In this document: positions 50,669 to 58,545 of the stretch, in pieces
Position numbering within the stretch: position 1 is the first letter of the stretch
How the letters are laid out: each line of letters opens with the position of its first letter
Origin: Haloarcula salina
Lineage (GTDB): Archaea; Halobacteriota; Halobacteria; Halobacteriales; Haloarculaceae
Direction: 5' to 3'
Assembly: GCF_010119195.1 (NCBI RefSeq)
Contig: NZ_WRXL01000003.1
Location: 1 to 64,000, forward strand
DNA length: 64,000 nucleotides
Made by a program: the position numbers and the translations under genes
Notes under the pieces: model-generated
Told to the model about the DNA's origin: nothing
Databases searched by the model: none
Seen by the model: the letters and a program-made list of their open reading frames with translations, nothing else

Positions 50669-51055
50669 TTACAGTTCGATATCGGCGGAGTCCTCCTCGC
50701 GGTCGAACGTGACCTCGAGGATGCCGTTGTTGTAGGTCGCGGCGGCGGAGTGCTCGTCCACGCGGGACGGGAGCGTGAGGCGCTCGTGATACTCGCGCTG
50801 GCCGCTCTCGGCGTTGATCGTCAGTACGGTTCCGTCGCACTTGAGGTCGATGGCGTCCTTGTCGACGCCCGGCACGTCGGCCACGACCCGGATCTCCTCG
50901 TCGGTCTCGTGGACGTCGACGTGCAGGTCGACCTCGCTCCCACCGGTGTCCCGGTCGATGTGTACGTCGCCTTCCGACCCCATCATCTCGTCCATCATCC
51001 GTTCTATCTCCCGGAAGAACTCGTCGAACGGGTCGTCGCGGTCATCGCGTCTCAT
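50669..51055 (-). CDS. hsp20: Hsp20/alpha-crystallin small heat-shock protein, second copy
   Basis: A 128-residue small heat-shock protein. A short Asp/Glu/Met-rich N-terminus (DDPFDEFFREIERMMDEMMG) precedes the alpha-crystallin domain, with IRVVADVPGVDKDAIDLKCDGTVLTINAE and the signature YNNGILEVTFD. It ends in ADIEL. It is shorter than the copy at 23.1 kb and has a different N-terminus, so the two could form different oligomers. The ATG at 51055 begins MRRDDRDDPF. The open frame further upstream crosses the divergent gap gene and is not coding. Confidence 0.92.
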   Translation of the reverse strand: MRRDDRDDPFDEFFREIERMMDEMMGSEGDVHIDRDTGGSEVDLHVDVHETDEEIRVVADVPGVDKDAIDLKCDGTVLTINAESGQREYHERLTLPSRVDEHSAAATYNNGILEVTFDREEDSADIEL

Positions 51056-51219
51056 CCTTGATCGGTATAGGTTCGTCCGTTTCAAAAGCCTTCTGACGCG
51101 CTCAACACCTGCACCGATCAGCGCCGAACCGAGAGCCTGCGACGCCCTAAACGCACCCATACAAACATTTCCTGCCCGAACGGTCATAAACAAAAACGAT
51201 TTACAACAGATCCGAAAAC

Positions 51220-51251
51220 ATTTTACACTGACCGATAGCCTGTCTAGACAG
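51220..51251 (+). promoter_or_regulatory. gap promoter with CTGTCTAGACAG palindrome at the start site
   Basis: ATTTTACA at 51220-51227 is the TATA, about 27-34 nt before the ATG at 51254. A perfect 12-bp palindrome, CTGTCTAGACAG, occupies 51240-51251 and ends 2 nt before the ATG, exactly where transcription should start. A protein bound there would block initiation. Confidence 0.65.
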
Positions 51252-51253
51252 CA

Positions 51254-52258
51254 ATGAGTGAGCCAGTCCGCGTCGGCCTGAACGGCTTCGGCCGTATCGG
51301 CCGCAACGTATTCCGCGCATCGCTGGAGAACGACGCCGTCGACATCGTCGGCATCAACGACGTGATGGACGACGACGAGATCGACTACTTCGCCCAGTAC
51401 GACACCGTGATGGGCGAACTCCCCGGTGCCGGCGTCGAGGACGGCGTTCTCACGGTCGAGGGGACGGACTTCGAGGCGGGCGTCTTCCACGAGACGGACC
51501 CGACGGCGCTGCCCTGGGACGACCTCGACGTCGACGTGGCGTTCGAGGCGACGGGCATCTTCCGCACGAAGGAAGACGCGAGCCAGCACCTCGACGCCGG
51601 CGCTGACAAGGTCGTCATCTCCGCGCCGCCGAAGGGCGAGGAGCCGGTCAAGCAGCTCGTCTACGGCGTCAACCACGACGAGTACGACGGCGAGGACGTC
51701 GTCTCGAACGCCTCGTGTACGACCAACTCCATCACGCCGGTCGCGAAGATCCTCGACGAGGAGTTCGGCATCGAGGCCGGCCAGCTGACCACGGTCCACG
51801 CCTACACCGGCTCCCAGAACCTGATGGACGGCCCGAACGGCAAGCCCCGTCGCCGCCGCGCCGCCGCCGAGAACATCATCCCGACCTCGACCGGGGCCGC
51901 GCAGGCGACCACCGAGGTCCTGCCCCAGCTCGAGGGCAAACTCGACGGGATGGCCATCCGCGTTCCGGTGCCGAACGGCTCCATCACGGAGTTCGTCGTC
52001 GACCTCTCCGAGGACGTGACCGAGGGCGACGTGAACGCCGCCTTCGAGGAGGCTGCCGCCGGCGAACTCGAAGGCGTCCTCGGCGTCACGGACGACGACG
52101 TGGTCTCCTCGGACATCACGGGCGACCCGTACTCCTCGCAGGTCGACCTGCAGTCGACGAACGTCGTCGGCGGGATGACGAAGATCCTCACCTGGTACGA
52201 CAACGAGTACGGCTTCTCGAACCGCATGCTCGACGTGGCCGAGTACATCACCGAGTAG
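51254..52258 (+). CDS. gap: Glyceraldehyde-3-phosphate dehydrogenase, bacterial type (type I)
   Basis: A 334-residue NAD(P)-dependent enzyme converting glyceraldehyde 3-phosphate and phosphate to 1,3-bisphosphoglycerate. The N-terminal NAD motif is GLNGFGRIGRNVFR (8-21), and the active-site C155 sits in SNASCTTNS. HAYTGSQNLMDG and WYDNEYGFSNRM complete the family set. This is the bacterial-type enzyme, which Haloferax uses for glycolysis, not the archaeal phosphorylating GAPDH type II. The residue after the first nucleotide strand (GIND) suggests NAD rather than NADP. The pgk gene follows 320 bp downstream on the same strand. Confidence 0.96.
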   Translation: MSEPVRVGLNGFGRIGRNVFRASLENDAVDIVGINDVMDDDEIDYFAQYDTVMGELPGAGVEDGVLTVEGTDFEAGVFHETDPTALPWDDLDVDVAFEATGIFRTKEDASQHLDAGADKVVISAPPKGEEPVKQLVYGVNHDEYDGEDVVSNASCTTNSITPVAKILDEEFGIEAGQLTTVHAYTGSQNLMDGPNGKPRRRRAAAENIIPTSTGAAQATTEVLPQLEGKLDGMAIRVPVPNGSITEFVVDLSEDVTEGDVNAAFEEAAAGELEGVLGVTDDDVVSSDITGDPYSSQVDLQSTNVVGGMTKILTWYDNEYGFSNRMLDVAEYITE

Positions 52259-52259
52259 C

Positions 52260-52276
52260 CCGAGACCGGGTCTCGG
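52260..52276 (+). terminator. Hairpin directly after gap
   Basis: CCGAGAC-CGG-GTCTCGG is a perfect 7-bp hairpin starting 2 nt after the gap stop. No T-run follows at once, so it may stabilise the mRNA 3' end rather than terminate. It separates gap from pgk. Confidence 0.45.
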
Positions 52277-52578
52277 TGCGGCGACTTCCGCGGCTCACCG
52301 TCAGACAGTCGTGAAAACGTTTATAGCAATTCTTATCGAACGATGGTAACACACGGAGTCTCGCACGGATGCATCGGCTCTGTGTACCTGTGCTGTCGAC
52401 CTGGCGACGCCACTCGTGACCCGGTGGCGACCCAGTGAGGCGGTCGACAGACTCCCACCCATTTCCCCCCACTTTCCCGACTGATTCGGCGCCAGGACAG
52501 CCCCGCTACCGCCGCGAACGGGGCGCGCGGAACCCGACTCGGAAACCGTTAAGCGGCCGGCAGGTATCCTCCCGAGTG
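52277..52578. other. gap-pgk intergenic region
   Basis: About 300 bp with no supported gene. A TATA-like CGTTTATAGC at about 52318-52327 lies far from pgk. The likelier pgk promoter is ACCGTTAAGCGG (about 52544-52555), 24-35 nt before the pgk ATG. What the first promoter would transcribe is unclear: a long pgk leader or a small RNA. Confidence 0.4.
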
Positions 52579-53781
52579 ATGACTTTCCAGACGCTCGACG
52601 ACCTCGACGACGGCCAGCGCGTCCTCGTTCGCCTCGACCTCAACTCCCCGGTCGAGGACGGGGAAGTACAGGACAACCGGCGGTTCGAACGACACGCCGA
52701 GACGATCAGCGAACTCGTCGACCGCGGGTTCGAGGTCGCGGTCATGGCTCACCAGGGCCGACCGGGCCGCGACGACTTCGTCTCGCTCTCCCAGCACGCG
52801 GACATCCTCGCCGAGCACATCGACCACCCGGTCGCGTTCGTCGACGAGACCTACGGCCCGCAGGCCATCCACGACATCGCCGGCCTGGAGTCGGGCGACG
52901 TGCTCGTGCTCGAAAACACGCGGATGTGTGACGACGAGCTCCCCGAGGAAGACCCGGAAGTGAAGTCCCAGACGGAGTTCGTCCAGACGCTCAAAGACGA
53001 GTTCGACGCGTACGTCAACGACGCGTACTCGGCGGCCCACCGCTCGCACGCCTCGCTCGTCGGGTTCCCGCTGGTGATGGACGCCTACGCCGGCCGCGTG
53101 ATGGAGACCGAGTACGAGGCCAACACCGCCATCGCCGAGAAGGAGTTCGACGGGCAGGTGACGATGGTCGTCGGCGGAACGAAGGCGACCGACGTCATCG
53201 ACGTGATGACCCACCTCGACGAGAAGGTCGACGATTTCCTGCTGGGCGGGATCGCGGGAGAGTTGTTCCTGCGCGCGGCCGGCCACCCCGTCGGCTACGA
53301 CATCGACGACGCGAACCTCTACGACGAGCAGTGGGAGAAAAACAGCGAGAAGATCGAGTCTATGCTCGAGGACCACCGCGACCAGATCTCGCTCGCGGTC
53401 GACCTCGCCTACGAGGACGACGGGAGCCGCGCCGAGCAGGCCGTCGACGACATCGAAGAGAAGACCGTCTCTTACCTCGACGTGGGCAGCGAGACGGTCA
53501 TGGAGTACTCACCGATCATCCGGGACTCGGAGGCCGTCTTCGTCAAGGGCGCGCTCGGGATGTTCGAGGACGAGCGCTTCTCGGTCGGGACCGCTGGCGT
53601 CCTCGAGGCCATCGCCGAGACCGACTGCTTCTCCGTCGTCGGCGGCGGCGACACCTCGCGGGCCATCGAGATGTACGGCATGGAAGAGGAGGAGTTCGGG
53701 CACGTCTCCATCGCCGGCGGCGCGTACATCCGGGCGCTGACCGGCGCGGAACTGATCGGCGTCGAAGTCCTCAGTCGTTAG
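52579..53781 (+). CDS. pgk: Phosphoglycerate kinase
   Basis: A 400-residue two-domain kinase that transfers phosphate from 1,3-bisphosphoglycerate to ADP. Recognisable parts are RVLVRLDLNSPVEDG (N-terminal substrate site), AHQGRPGR, LENTRMCDDE, VVGGTKATDVIDV and the C-terminal nucleotide loop FSVVGGGDTSRAIE. The enzyme follows GAPDH in glycolysis, and the genes are neighbours in the same orientation. The ATG at 52579 begins the first conserved strand; its last four bases overlap a tiny convergent gene. Confidence 0.96.
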   Translation: MTFQTLDDLDDGQRVLVRLDLNSPVEDGEVQDNRRFERHAETISELVDRGFEVAVMAHQGRPGRDDFVSLSQHADILAEHIDHPVAFVDETYGPQAIHDIAGLESGDVLVLENTRMCDDELPEEDPEVKSQTEFVQTLKDEFDAYVNDAYSAAHRSHASLVGFPLVMDAYAGRVMETEYEANTAIAEKEFDGQVTMVVGGTKATDVIDVMTHLDEKVDDFLLGGIAGELFLRAAGHPVGYDIDDANLYDEQWEKNSEKIESMLEDHRDQISLAVDLAYEDDGSRAEQAVDDIEEKTVSYLDVGSETVMEYSPIIRDSEAVFVKGALGMFEDERFSVGTAGVLEAIAETDCFSVVGGGDTSRAIEMYGMEEEEFGHVSIAGGAYIRALTGAELIGVEVLSR

Positions 53782-53936
53782 AAGCGGCGTTTCGTCTCGG
53801 CGTGTCGGTCGTCCCAGACCTCGACCACGTCGTCGGGAACGCGCACGACCGGCCGCGTCTCGCTCGGTTTCGTTCGCGCGTGTCGGGCAGTCCACTCCCG
53901 GCCGTCGTCCTCCGCTTTGGGATCCGTCTCGGGCAT
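53778..53936 (-). CDS. 52-residue acidic/basic small protein, convergent with pgk
   Basis: Translated by hand: it begins MPETDPKAEDDGREWTARHA, continues through RPVVRVPDDVVEVWDDRHAE and ends with a basic KRRF. The frame has haloarchaeal codon bias with GC-rich third positions. The RVPDDVVEVWDD stretch looks like a beta strand and helix of a small folded domain. The stop overlaps the pgk stop by four bases. No cysteines or membrane segment are present and the function is unknown. Confidence 0.6.
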   Translation of the reverse strand: MPETDPKAEDDGREWTARHARTKPSETRPVVRVPDDVVEVWDDRHAETKRRF

Positions 53937-53984
53937 ACCCGCTGGTACCCGCGCGGCCGATAAATTCCTTTCGACAGTTGTCGT

Positions 53985-54008
53985 AAAAAATATACTCGGC
54001 TCCGAGTA
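53985..54008 (+). promoter_or_regulatory. Riboflavin synthase promoter with TACT-N7-GAGTA palindrome
   Basis: AAAAAATATAC (53985-53995) is the TATA. Overlapping its end, TACTCGG-CT-CCGAGTA at 53993-54008 is a perfect 7-bp inverted repeat. It fits TACT-N7-GAGTA, which I recall as the Halobacterium TrmB site. Its position between TATA and the expected start favours repression. A leader of about 50 nt would precede the ATG at 54065. Confidence 0.6.
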
Positions 54009-54064
54009 CTACTTGGGGCCGCCCGAAGCGAAGCGCTTTCCGCCCGCCGCGTCGAATCCGGGGT

Positions 54065-54643
54065 ATGTTCACCGGCATCGTCGAGGCGACCGGCGAGGTC
54101 CAGGCAGTCGTAGACGACGACGGCGGCCGGCGCGTCCGCATCGGCGCGCCGTTCGAGGGGCTCGACCACGGCCAGTCCGTCAGCGTCAGCGGCGTCTGTC
54201 TCACCGTCGAGAAGGCGTCCGACGGCGAGTGGTTCGAGGTGTTCCTCGCCCGCGAGACGCTCGACCGGACGTTCTTCGACGACCTCTCGGGGGGAGACAG
54301 CGTCAATCTGGAGCGGGCGATGCCCGCCGACGGTCGCTTCGACGGCCACGTCGTCCAGGGCCACGTCGACACCACGGCAGCGGTCGTCGCCGTCGAGCGC
54401 GAGGGCGACGACTGGACGTTCACGTTCTCACTGCCCGAGGCCCACCGGGACTACCTCGTCGAGAAGGGGTCGATCACCGTCGACGGCATCAGCCTGACCG
54501 TCGCCGACCGCCGCGAGGACGCCTTCGACGTGGCGATCATCCCGACCACGTACGCGGAGACGACGCTCTCGGAGAAGTCGGTCGGCGACCCGGTCCACCT
54601 GGAAGTCGACGTGATCGCGAAGTACGTCGAACAGCTCTGCTGA
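54065..54643 (+). CDS. ribE: Riboflavin synthase, bacterial trimeric type
   Basis: A 192-residue enzyme that forms riboflavin from two molecules of 6,7-dimethyl-8-ribityllumazine. Two lumazine-binding repeats are visible: MFTGIVEATGEV...SVSGVCLTVEKA (1-85) and VVQGHVDTTAAV...ITVDGISLTVADR (about 97-180). This is the bacterial RibE fold, not the archaeal RibC type; haloarchaea are known to use it. The ATG starts the highly conserved MFTGI. No other riboflavin gene is in the window, although the creatininase-family protein at 9.6 kb may act in the same pathway. Confidence 0.95.
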   Translation: MFTGIVEATGEVQAVVDDDGGRRVRIGAPFEGLDHGQSVSVSGVCLTVEKASDGEWFEVFLARETLDRTFFDDLSGGDSVNLERAMPADGRFDGHVVQGHVDTTAAVVAVEREGDDWTFTFSLPEAHRDYLVEKGSITVDGISLTVADRREDAFDVAIIPTTYAETTLSEKSVGDPVHLEVDVIAKYVEQLC

Positions 54644-54674
54644 GCGGGCGATCCGAGCCCGGCGTTCCGGGCCG

Positions 54675-55709
54675 TCAGGGGTCGAACTCGGTCCGTTCGG
54701 GCCGCTGGCCGCTCGACTCCGACGGGGCGTGTGCGCGCTTGTACGCCTTCCGGTAGGCGTCGAGTTTGCGCAACAGGAGGAGCCCGAAGATGGAGTCGTA
54801 GACGATGACGAAGCCGAAGAAGGCCACGAGGAAGTTCACGTCGTACAGCGTCGCGAGCACCGTCGTCACCGGCCCGGCCAGCGTGTTGTACACCGCGTGG
54901 ATGAGCGCGGCGATGAGCAGTCCCTTCAGGACGATGGGGCCGGCGTCGTCCGGATTGAACTTCGCCAGCCCGAGGTAGTAGCCCGCGAAGGCCGAGTAGA
55001 TGACGTGGCCCGGGCCGGCCAAAGCCCGTACCGCGGTGATGTCGCCGCCCTCTGCCAGCACGTTGAGCGTCCCGGTGACCATCTCGGTGTTCTGCGTGAT
55101 GTACAGCGCGTTCTCGATGGTCGCGAAGCCGAGCCCCGCGGCGGCCCCGTAGACCGCTCCGTCGACCACGGCGTCGAAGCGGTCGTCCCGGAAGGCGTAC
55201 AGTCGGACCGCGAGCAGTTTCACGCTCTCCTCGACGGGACCGACGATGAGGAAGAAGAAGAACACCTGCCCGAGGAACGGGACGAGACCGAACCCGGAGC
55301 CGATCGCCTGGACCGGATACCCGAGAAAGGCGTTGAGCAGGCCCGCGAAGCCTGCGAACAGAACGCCGAGCAGGAAGGTGCCGACGAGCAGCGTCAGCGG
55401 TTCCGACGTGGTCACGTCGGCGTACCAGATGTACGCGGCGAGCCCGAGCGCCGGGACCGCCGAGAGGAGCGCCATACCGGCGAACAGCGGCTGGTTCCCG
55501 AGCGCACCCAGACTGCCGAACAGGAGTTGCAAGAGCAGGATGGCGAGAGCGGCGATGATGACGAGCCACCGGAGCGCCCAGAGCCCGACGTGATAGAGCC
55601 AGTGGACGAACCGGTCGAGCGTCGATCGCGGCTCCCAGTTCGCGATTTCGTAGAGGTCCGCCGACCCATCTGCGTTGGCCTCGACCGGGTCACGCCGTCG
55701 CTGTCCCAT
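54675..55709 (-). CDS. PrsW-family intramembrane metalloprotease
   Basis: A 344-residue membrane protein with eight or so helices. Core motifs of the PrsW/CPBP group appear: VGPVEESVKLLAVRLYAF with the EExxK-type glutamates (about 170-187), FATIENALYI (about 206-215), HVIYSAFAGYYLG and LIHAVYNTLAGP, whose histidines may bind metal. It has an acidic cytoplasmic N-terminus and a soluble C-terminal tail. PrsW cleaves anti-sigma factors in Bacillus; archaeal targets are unknown. It is convergent with ribE, and the gap is 31 nt. Confidence 0.85.
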   Translation of the reverse strand: MGQRRRDPVEANADGSADLYEIANWEPRSTLDRFVHWLYHVGLWALRWLVIIAALAILLLQLLFGSLGALGNQPLFAGMALLSAVPALGLAAYIWYADVTTSEPLTLLVGTFLLGVLFAGFAGLLNAFLGYPVQAIGSGFGLVPFLGQVFFFFLIVGPVEESVKLLAVRLYAFRDDRFDAVVDGAVYGAAAGLGFATIENALYITQNTEMVTGTLNVLAEGGDITAVRALAGPGHVIYSAFAGYYLGLAKFNPDDAGPIVLKGLLIAALIHAVYNTLAGPVTTVLATLYDVNFLVAFFGFVIVYDSIFGLLLLRKLDAYRKAYKRAHAPSESSGQRPERTEFDP

Positions 55710-55851
55710 ACTCCTGGTGAAGTCCCGGCCACACCTAACCGTTTGGCTCGCGGCGGCGCGACGAAGCGGTCACCGCCGCATCGAGCGCGCGCCGGCCCGC
55801 ACACTTGCCAGAGACGAGAGACTTTTCGCGCAGGCCCGCCAAGAGCTAGCT

Positions 55852-56445
55852 ATGACGCTACGCGCGGGTGTTCTCGCGGTCCAGGGCGACGTGTCCGAGC
55901 ACGCGAGCGCCATCCAGCGGGCCGCGGCCGCCCACGACGAGACGGCCGAAGTCGTCGAGATCCGAGAGTCGGGGCTGGTCCCCGACTGCGACGCGCTGTT
56001 GCTCCCCGGCGGGGAGTCGACGACCATCTCGCGACTCGTCCACCGCGAGGGCATCGACGAGGAGATCGTGGCCCACGTCGACGCCGGCAAGCCGGTGCTG
56101 GCCACGTGCGCCGGCCTCATCGTCAGTGCGACGGACGCCCAGGACGACCGCGTCGACACGCTGAACATCGTCGACGCGACCATCGAGCGCAACGCCTTCG
56201 GCCGGCAGAAGGACAGCTTCGAGGCCCCGCTCGACGTGAGCGGCCTCGACGAGCCGTTCCCCGCGGTGTTCATCCGCGCGCCCGTCATCGACTACGTCGG
56301 CGAGGGCGTCGACGTACTCGCGGCGTGGGAGGACCGCCCCGTGGCGATCCGCGACGGGCCGGTCGTGGGCACGTCCTTCCACCCGGAACTGACCGACGAC
56401 CCCCGCATCCACGACCTCGCGTTCTTCGACTCGGTCGAGTCGTAG
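55852..56445 (+). CDS. pdxT: Pyridoxal 5'-phosphate synthase glutaminase subunit PdxT
   Basis: A 197-residue class I glutamine amidotransferase that supplies ammonia to PdxS for PLP synthesis. Motifs are VLAVQGDVSEH (7-17), LLLPGGESTTISR, the catalytic C86 in ATCAGLI and the His-Glu pair in GTSFHPELTDD. There is a modified glycine loop where many homologues have CAGxI, fully kept here. PdxS is not in the window. The ATG at 55852 is the family start. It lies 37 bp upstream of hisE on the same strand. Confidence 0.95.
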   Translation: MTLRAGVLAVQGDVSEHASAIQRAAAAHDETAEVVEIRESGLVPDCDALLLPGGESTTISRLVHREGIDEEIVAHVDAGKPVLATCAGLIVSATDAQDDRVDTLNIVDATIERNAFGRQKDSFEAPLDVSGLDEPFPAVFIRAPVIDYVGEGVDVLAAWEDRPVAIRDGPVVGTSFHPELTDDPRIHDLAFFDSVES

Positions 56446-56481
56446 CGACGGCCTGAAGGCCCCGCTCGCCGAACTCCGGCC

Positions 56482-56778
56482 ATGAGCGACGACACCGGCG
56501 ACGTGATCGACGACCTGTTCGCCGTCATCGAGGACCGCAAGGCGAACCTTCCGACGGACTCCTACACGACATCGCTGTTCACCCACGAGAAAGGCGAGAA
56601 CGCCGTCCTGGAGAAGCTCGGCGAGGAGACGACGGAGCTGATTCTGGCGGCCAAAGACGACGACCGCGAGGAACTGGCCCACGAGTCCGCCGACATCGTC
56701 TATCACCTCCTCGTCCTGCTCGCGATGAAAGACATGGACGTCGACGACCTGCGGGCCGAGCTGGCAGAGCGGCGATAG
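56482..56778 (+). CDS. hisE: Phosphoribosyl-ATP pyrophosphatase
   Basis: A 98-residue MazG-like pyrophosphatase for the second step of histidine synthesis. The helices carry the family's acidic ligands: SYTTSLFTHEKGENAVLEKLGEETTELILAAK and ELAHESADIVYHLLVLLAMKDM. The length is typical of stand-alone HisE. The other his genes are not in the window. It follows pdxT closely, and the two may be co-transcribed although the pathways differ. Confidence 0.95.
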   Translation: MSDDTGDVIDDLFAVIEDRKANLPTDSYTTSLFTHEKGENAVLEKLGEETTELILAAKDDDREELAHESADIVYHLLVLLAMKDMDVDDLRAELAERR

Positions 56779-56817
56779 CGAGGCGGCGACCGAATAGGCG
56801 GCCCGACCGCGACGGGG

Positions 56818-56946
56818 TCAGTCGTCCCCGTCTCGCGTCTCGCTCAGGTGCTCCCAGATTTCGGCGCAGCCACAGCCGTCCTCGACGGCGGCCAGGTGCT
56901 CGCGGTCGGGGTCGTCGGCTTTCGGCGTCGTGATCGTCTCGGTCAT
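56818..56946 (-). CDS. 42-residue small protein with a CGC motif
   Basis: Translated by hand: it starts MTETITTPKADDPDREHLAA, then EDGCGCAEIWEHLSETRDGDD. The single CGC pair sits between acidic residues and a short helix. It has GC-rich third positions, and an AT-rich stretch with GTTACGTTCAGTTACC (about 56951-56966) upstream could hold a promoter. Haloarchaeal genomes encode many such tiny Cys-containing proteins. It may bind metal as a dimer. Convergent with hisE. Confidence 0.6.
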   Translation of the reverse strand: MTETITTPKADDPDREHLAAVEDGCGCAEIWEHLSETRDGDD

Positions 56947-57049
56947 TGAGGTTACGTTCAGTTACCGAAGGGGATAAGGGTTGTCTGCGCCGCGCCGACA
57001 GCCCGCGGTAGCGGGTCGAGCGGAGCGGGCCACAGACTGGCTCGGCCCG

Positions 57050-57367
57050 CTACTCCTCGACCGAGGCAAACCGGTGGCGGACGACCTCGCTGTCGTCGTC
57101 CCACTCGAAGCTCCCGTGGACGCGCGTCATCCGCTCCCTGTAGGCGTCGAGGTCCTCGGACCCCTCGCGCTGTGCGTCCTCGTCGGTCAGATCCCCGAGC
57201 GTCCGGTGGGTCACGTCGGTGACCTCGAAGGTCGTCCCGTCGATCTCGAAGGTGTCGCCCTCCTCGGCGTACTGGTGACCGCGGTGCAACTGCGTGACCC
57301 GTCCGTCGACGGCCATCTGCTGGACGCGGTCGTTGGGCAGGATCTCGCCGGCGTCGATCTGAGCCAT
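57050..57367 (-). CDS. ASCH-domain protein
   Basis: A 105-residue single-domain protein with the ASCH beta-barrel pattern: AGEILPNDRVQQMAVDGRVTQLHRGHQYAEEGDTFEIDGTTFEVTDVTHRTLGDLTDEDAQREG. ASCH proteins are related to PUA domains, bind RNA or nucleotides, and include an N4-acetylcytidine amidohydrolase (YqfB). The catalytic lysine of YqfB-type enzymes is not obvious here, so RNA binding is as likely. It diverges from the NOG1-type GTPase gene by 102 bp. Confidence 0.8.
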   Translation of the reverse strand: MAQIDAGEILPNDRVQQMAVDGRVTQLHRGHQYAEEGDTFEIDGTTFEVTDVTHRTLGDLTDEDAQREGSEDLDAYRERMTRVHGSFEWDDDSEVVRHRFASVEE

Positions 57368-57469
57368 ACGGGCACTGCGGGCGCGACGCCCAAAAGCGTG
57401 GCTCGCAACGGTTTCGGTGTCGCCGGTGCGAGTGAACGCGTTTTTACGCGCTGGCCGTCAACGGCGTCT

Positions 57470-58468
57470 ATGAGCCATCCCTTCGAGGGTCTGCCGACGA
57501 CGCCGACGTCCGAGGAACTCTTGGACAAGGCGTTCTCGCGGGCGTCGCGCGCCGGCGGAGCCAAGGACGGGAACGAGGCCCAGCAGTCGATGCTGATGAC
57601 TGCCTCGAACATCGTCTCGGACAATCTCGCGAACGTGGTGACCGCGTGGCCGACGATCGACGACCTGGACCCGTTCTACGTTGAACTCGCCGACGCGGTC
57701 ATCGGCGAGGCCTATCCGGCGGACGACGATCCCGGTATCGACGCGCTGAAGCAACGCCTCGCGGAGATCTCCTGGGCGTCCCAGAAGACCAAGGAGATCC
57801 GCCAGGAGTACGAGAGCCGCGTGGCGCGGGGCGACATCGACACCGCTCGCAAGCTCCGAAAGCAGGCGTTCGCCCGCATCGCCGACGTGGTCGAGGAGGT
57901 CGAAGACGACCTCGCGGCCGTCTCGACAGCCCGCGACGCGCTGAAAGACATCCCCGACATCCGGCCGGACGAGCCGGCCATCGTCGTCGCCGGCTACCCG
58001 AACGTCGGCAAGTCCTCGTTCGTCAACCGCGTCACCCGCGCCGACAACGAGATCGCCTCGTATCCCTTCACGACGACGCAGCTCCGGGTCGGCCACTTCG
58101 AGGACCAGCGGATCCGCTACCAGCTCGTCGACACGCCCGGCCTGCTGGACCGGCCGCCGGAGGACAGAAACGAGATCGAGTCCCAGGCCGTCAGCGCGCT
58201 CGAACACCTCGCCGACGCGGTGCTCGTGTTCGTCGACCCGAGCGGCGAATGCGGCTACCCGCTGGCGGACCAGCTGGAGCTGCGAGACGCCATCGCCGCC
58301 CGCTTCGACGTGCCCGTCCTGACGATCGCGAACAAGAGCGACCTCTCGACGGACGTCGAGGCGGATCACTACATGAGCGTCACGGAAGACGACAACGTGG
58401 ACGGCGTGCTGGAGGCGGCCGTCGACGCCGTCGGCTACGAGATCGAACTGCCGTTCGACGACGAGTAG
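57470..58468 (+). CDS. NOG1-family GTPase
   Basis: A 332-residue GTPase of the Obg-like/NOG1 group, thought to act in large-subunit ribosome assembly. A long helical N-terminal bundle (about 1-155) precedes the G domain: G1 GYPNVGKSS (near 174), T in FTTTQLRVG (G2), DTPGL (G3) and NKSD (G4). It ends soon after the G domain, which is normal for the archaeal form. The ATG at 57470 starts MSHPFEGLPTTPTSEELLDKAF, which begins the helical domain; open frame upstream crosses the ASCH gene. Confidence 0.93.
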   Translation: MSHPFEGLPTTPTSEELLDKAFSRASRAGGAKDGNEAQQSMLMTASNIVSDNLANVVTAWPTIDDLDPFYVELADAVIGEAYPADDDPGIDALKQRLAEISWASQKTKEIRQEYESRVARGDIDTARKLRKQAFARIADVVEEVEDDLAAVSTARDALKDIPDIRPDEPAIVVAGYPNVGKSSFVNRVTRADNEIASYPFTTTQLRVGHFEDQRIRYQLVDTPGLLDRPPEDRNEIESQAVSALEHLADAVLVFVDPSGECGYPLADQLELRDAIAARFDVPVLTIANKSDLSTDVEADHYMSVTEDDNVDGVLEAAVDAVGYEIELPFDDE

Positions 58469-58545
58469 GCCGAACGCGCGCGGTCGCAGTTCAGTTGCGG
58501 CGCGGTCTCGGCGCGGTTCCGCTACGGTCTCAGTTCTCCGCCTCC

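Noticed and set aside
52248-52472. 74-codon minus-strand frame in the gap-pgk spacer
   Set aside because: Ser/Arg-rich with no domain, and it overlaps the gap stop hairpin.
53993-54064. FMN riboswitch before riboflavin synthase
   Set aside because: The leader of about 50 nt is too short, and no conserved FMN aptamer helices are visible.
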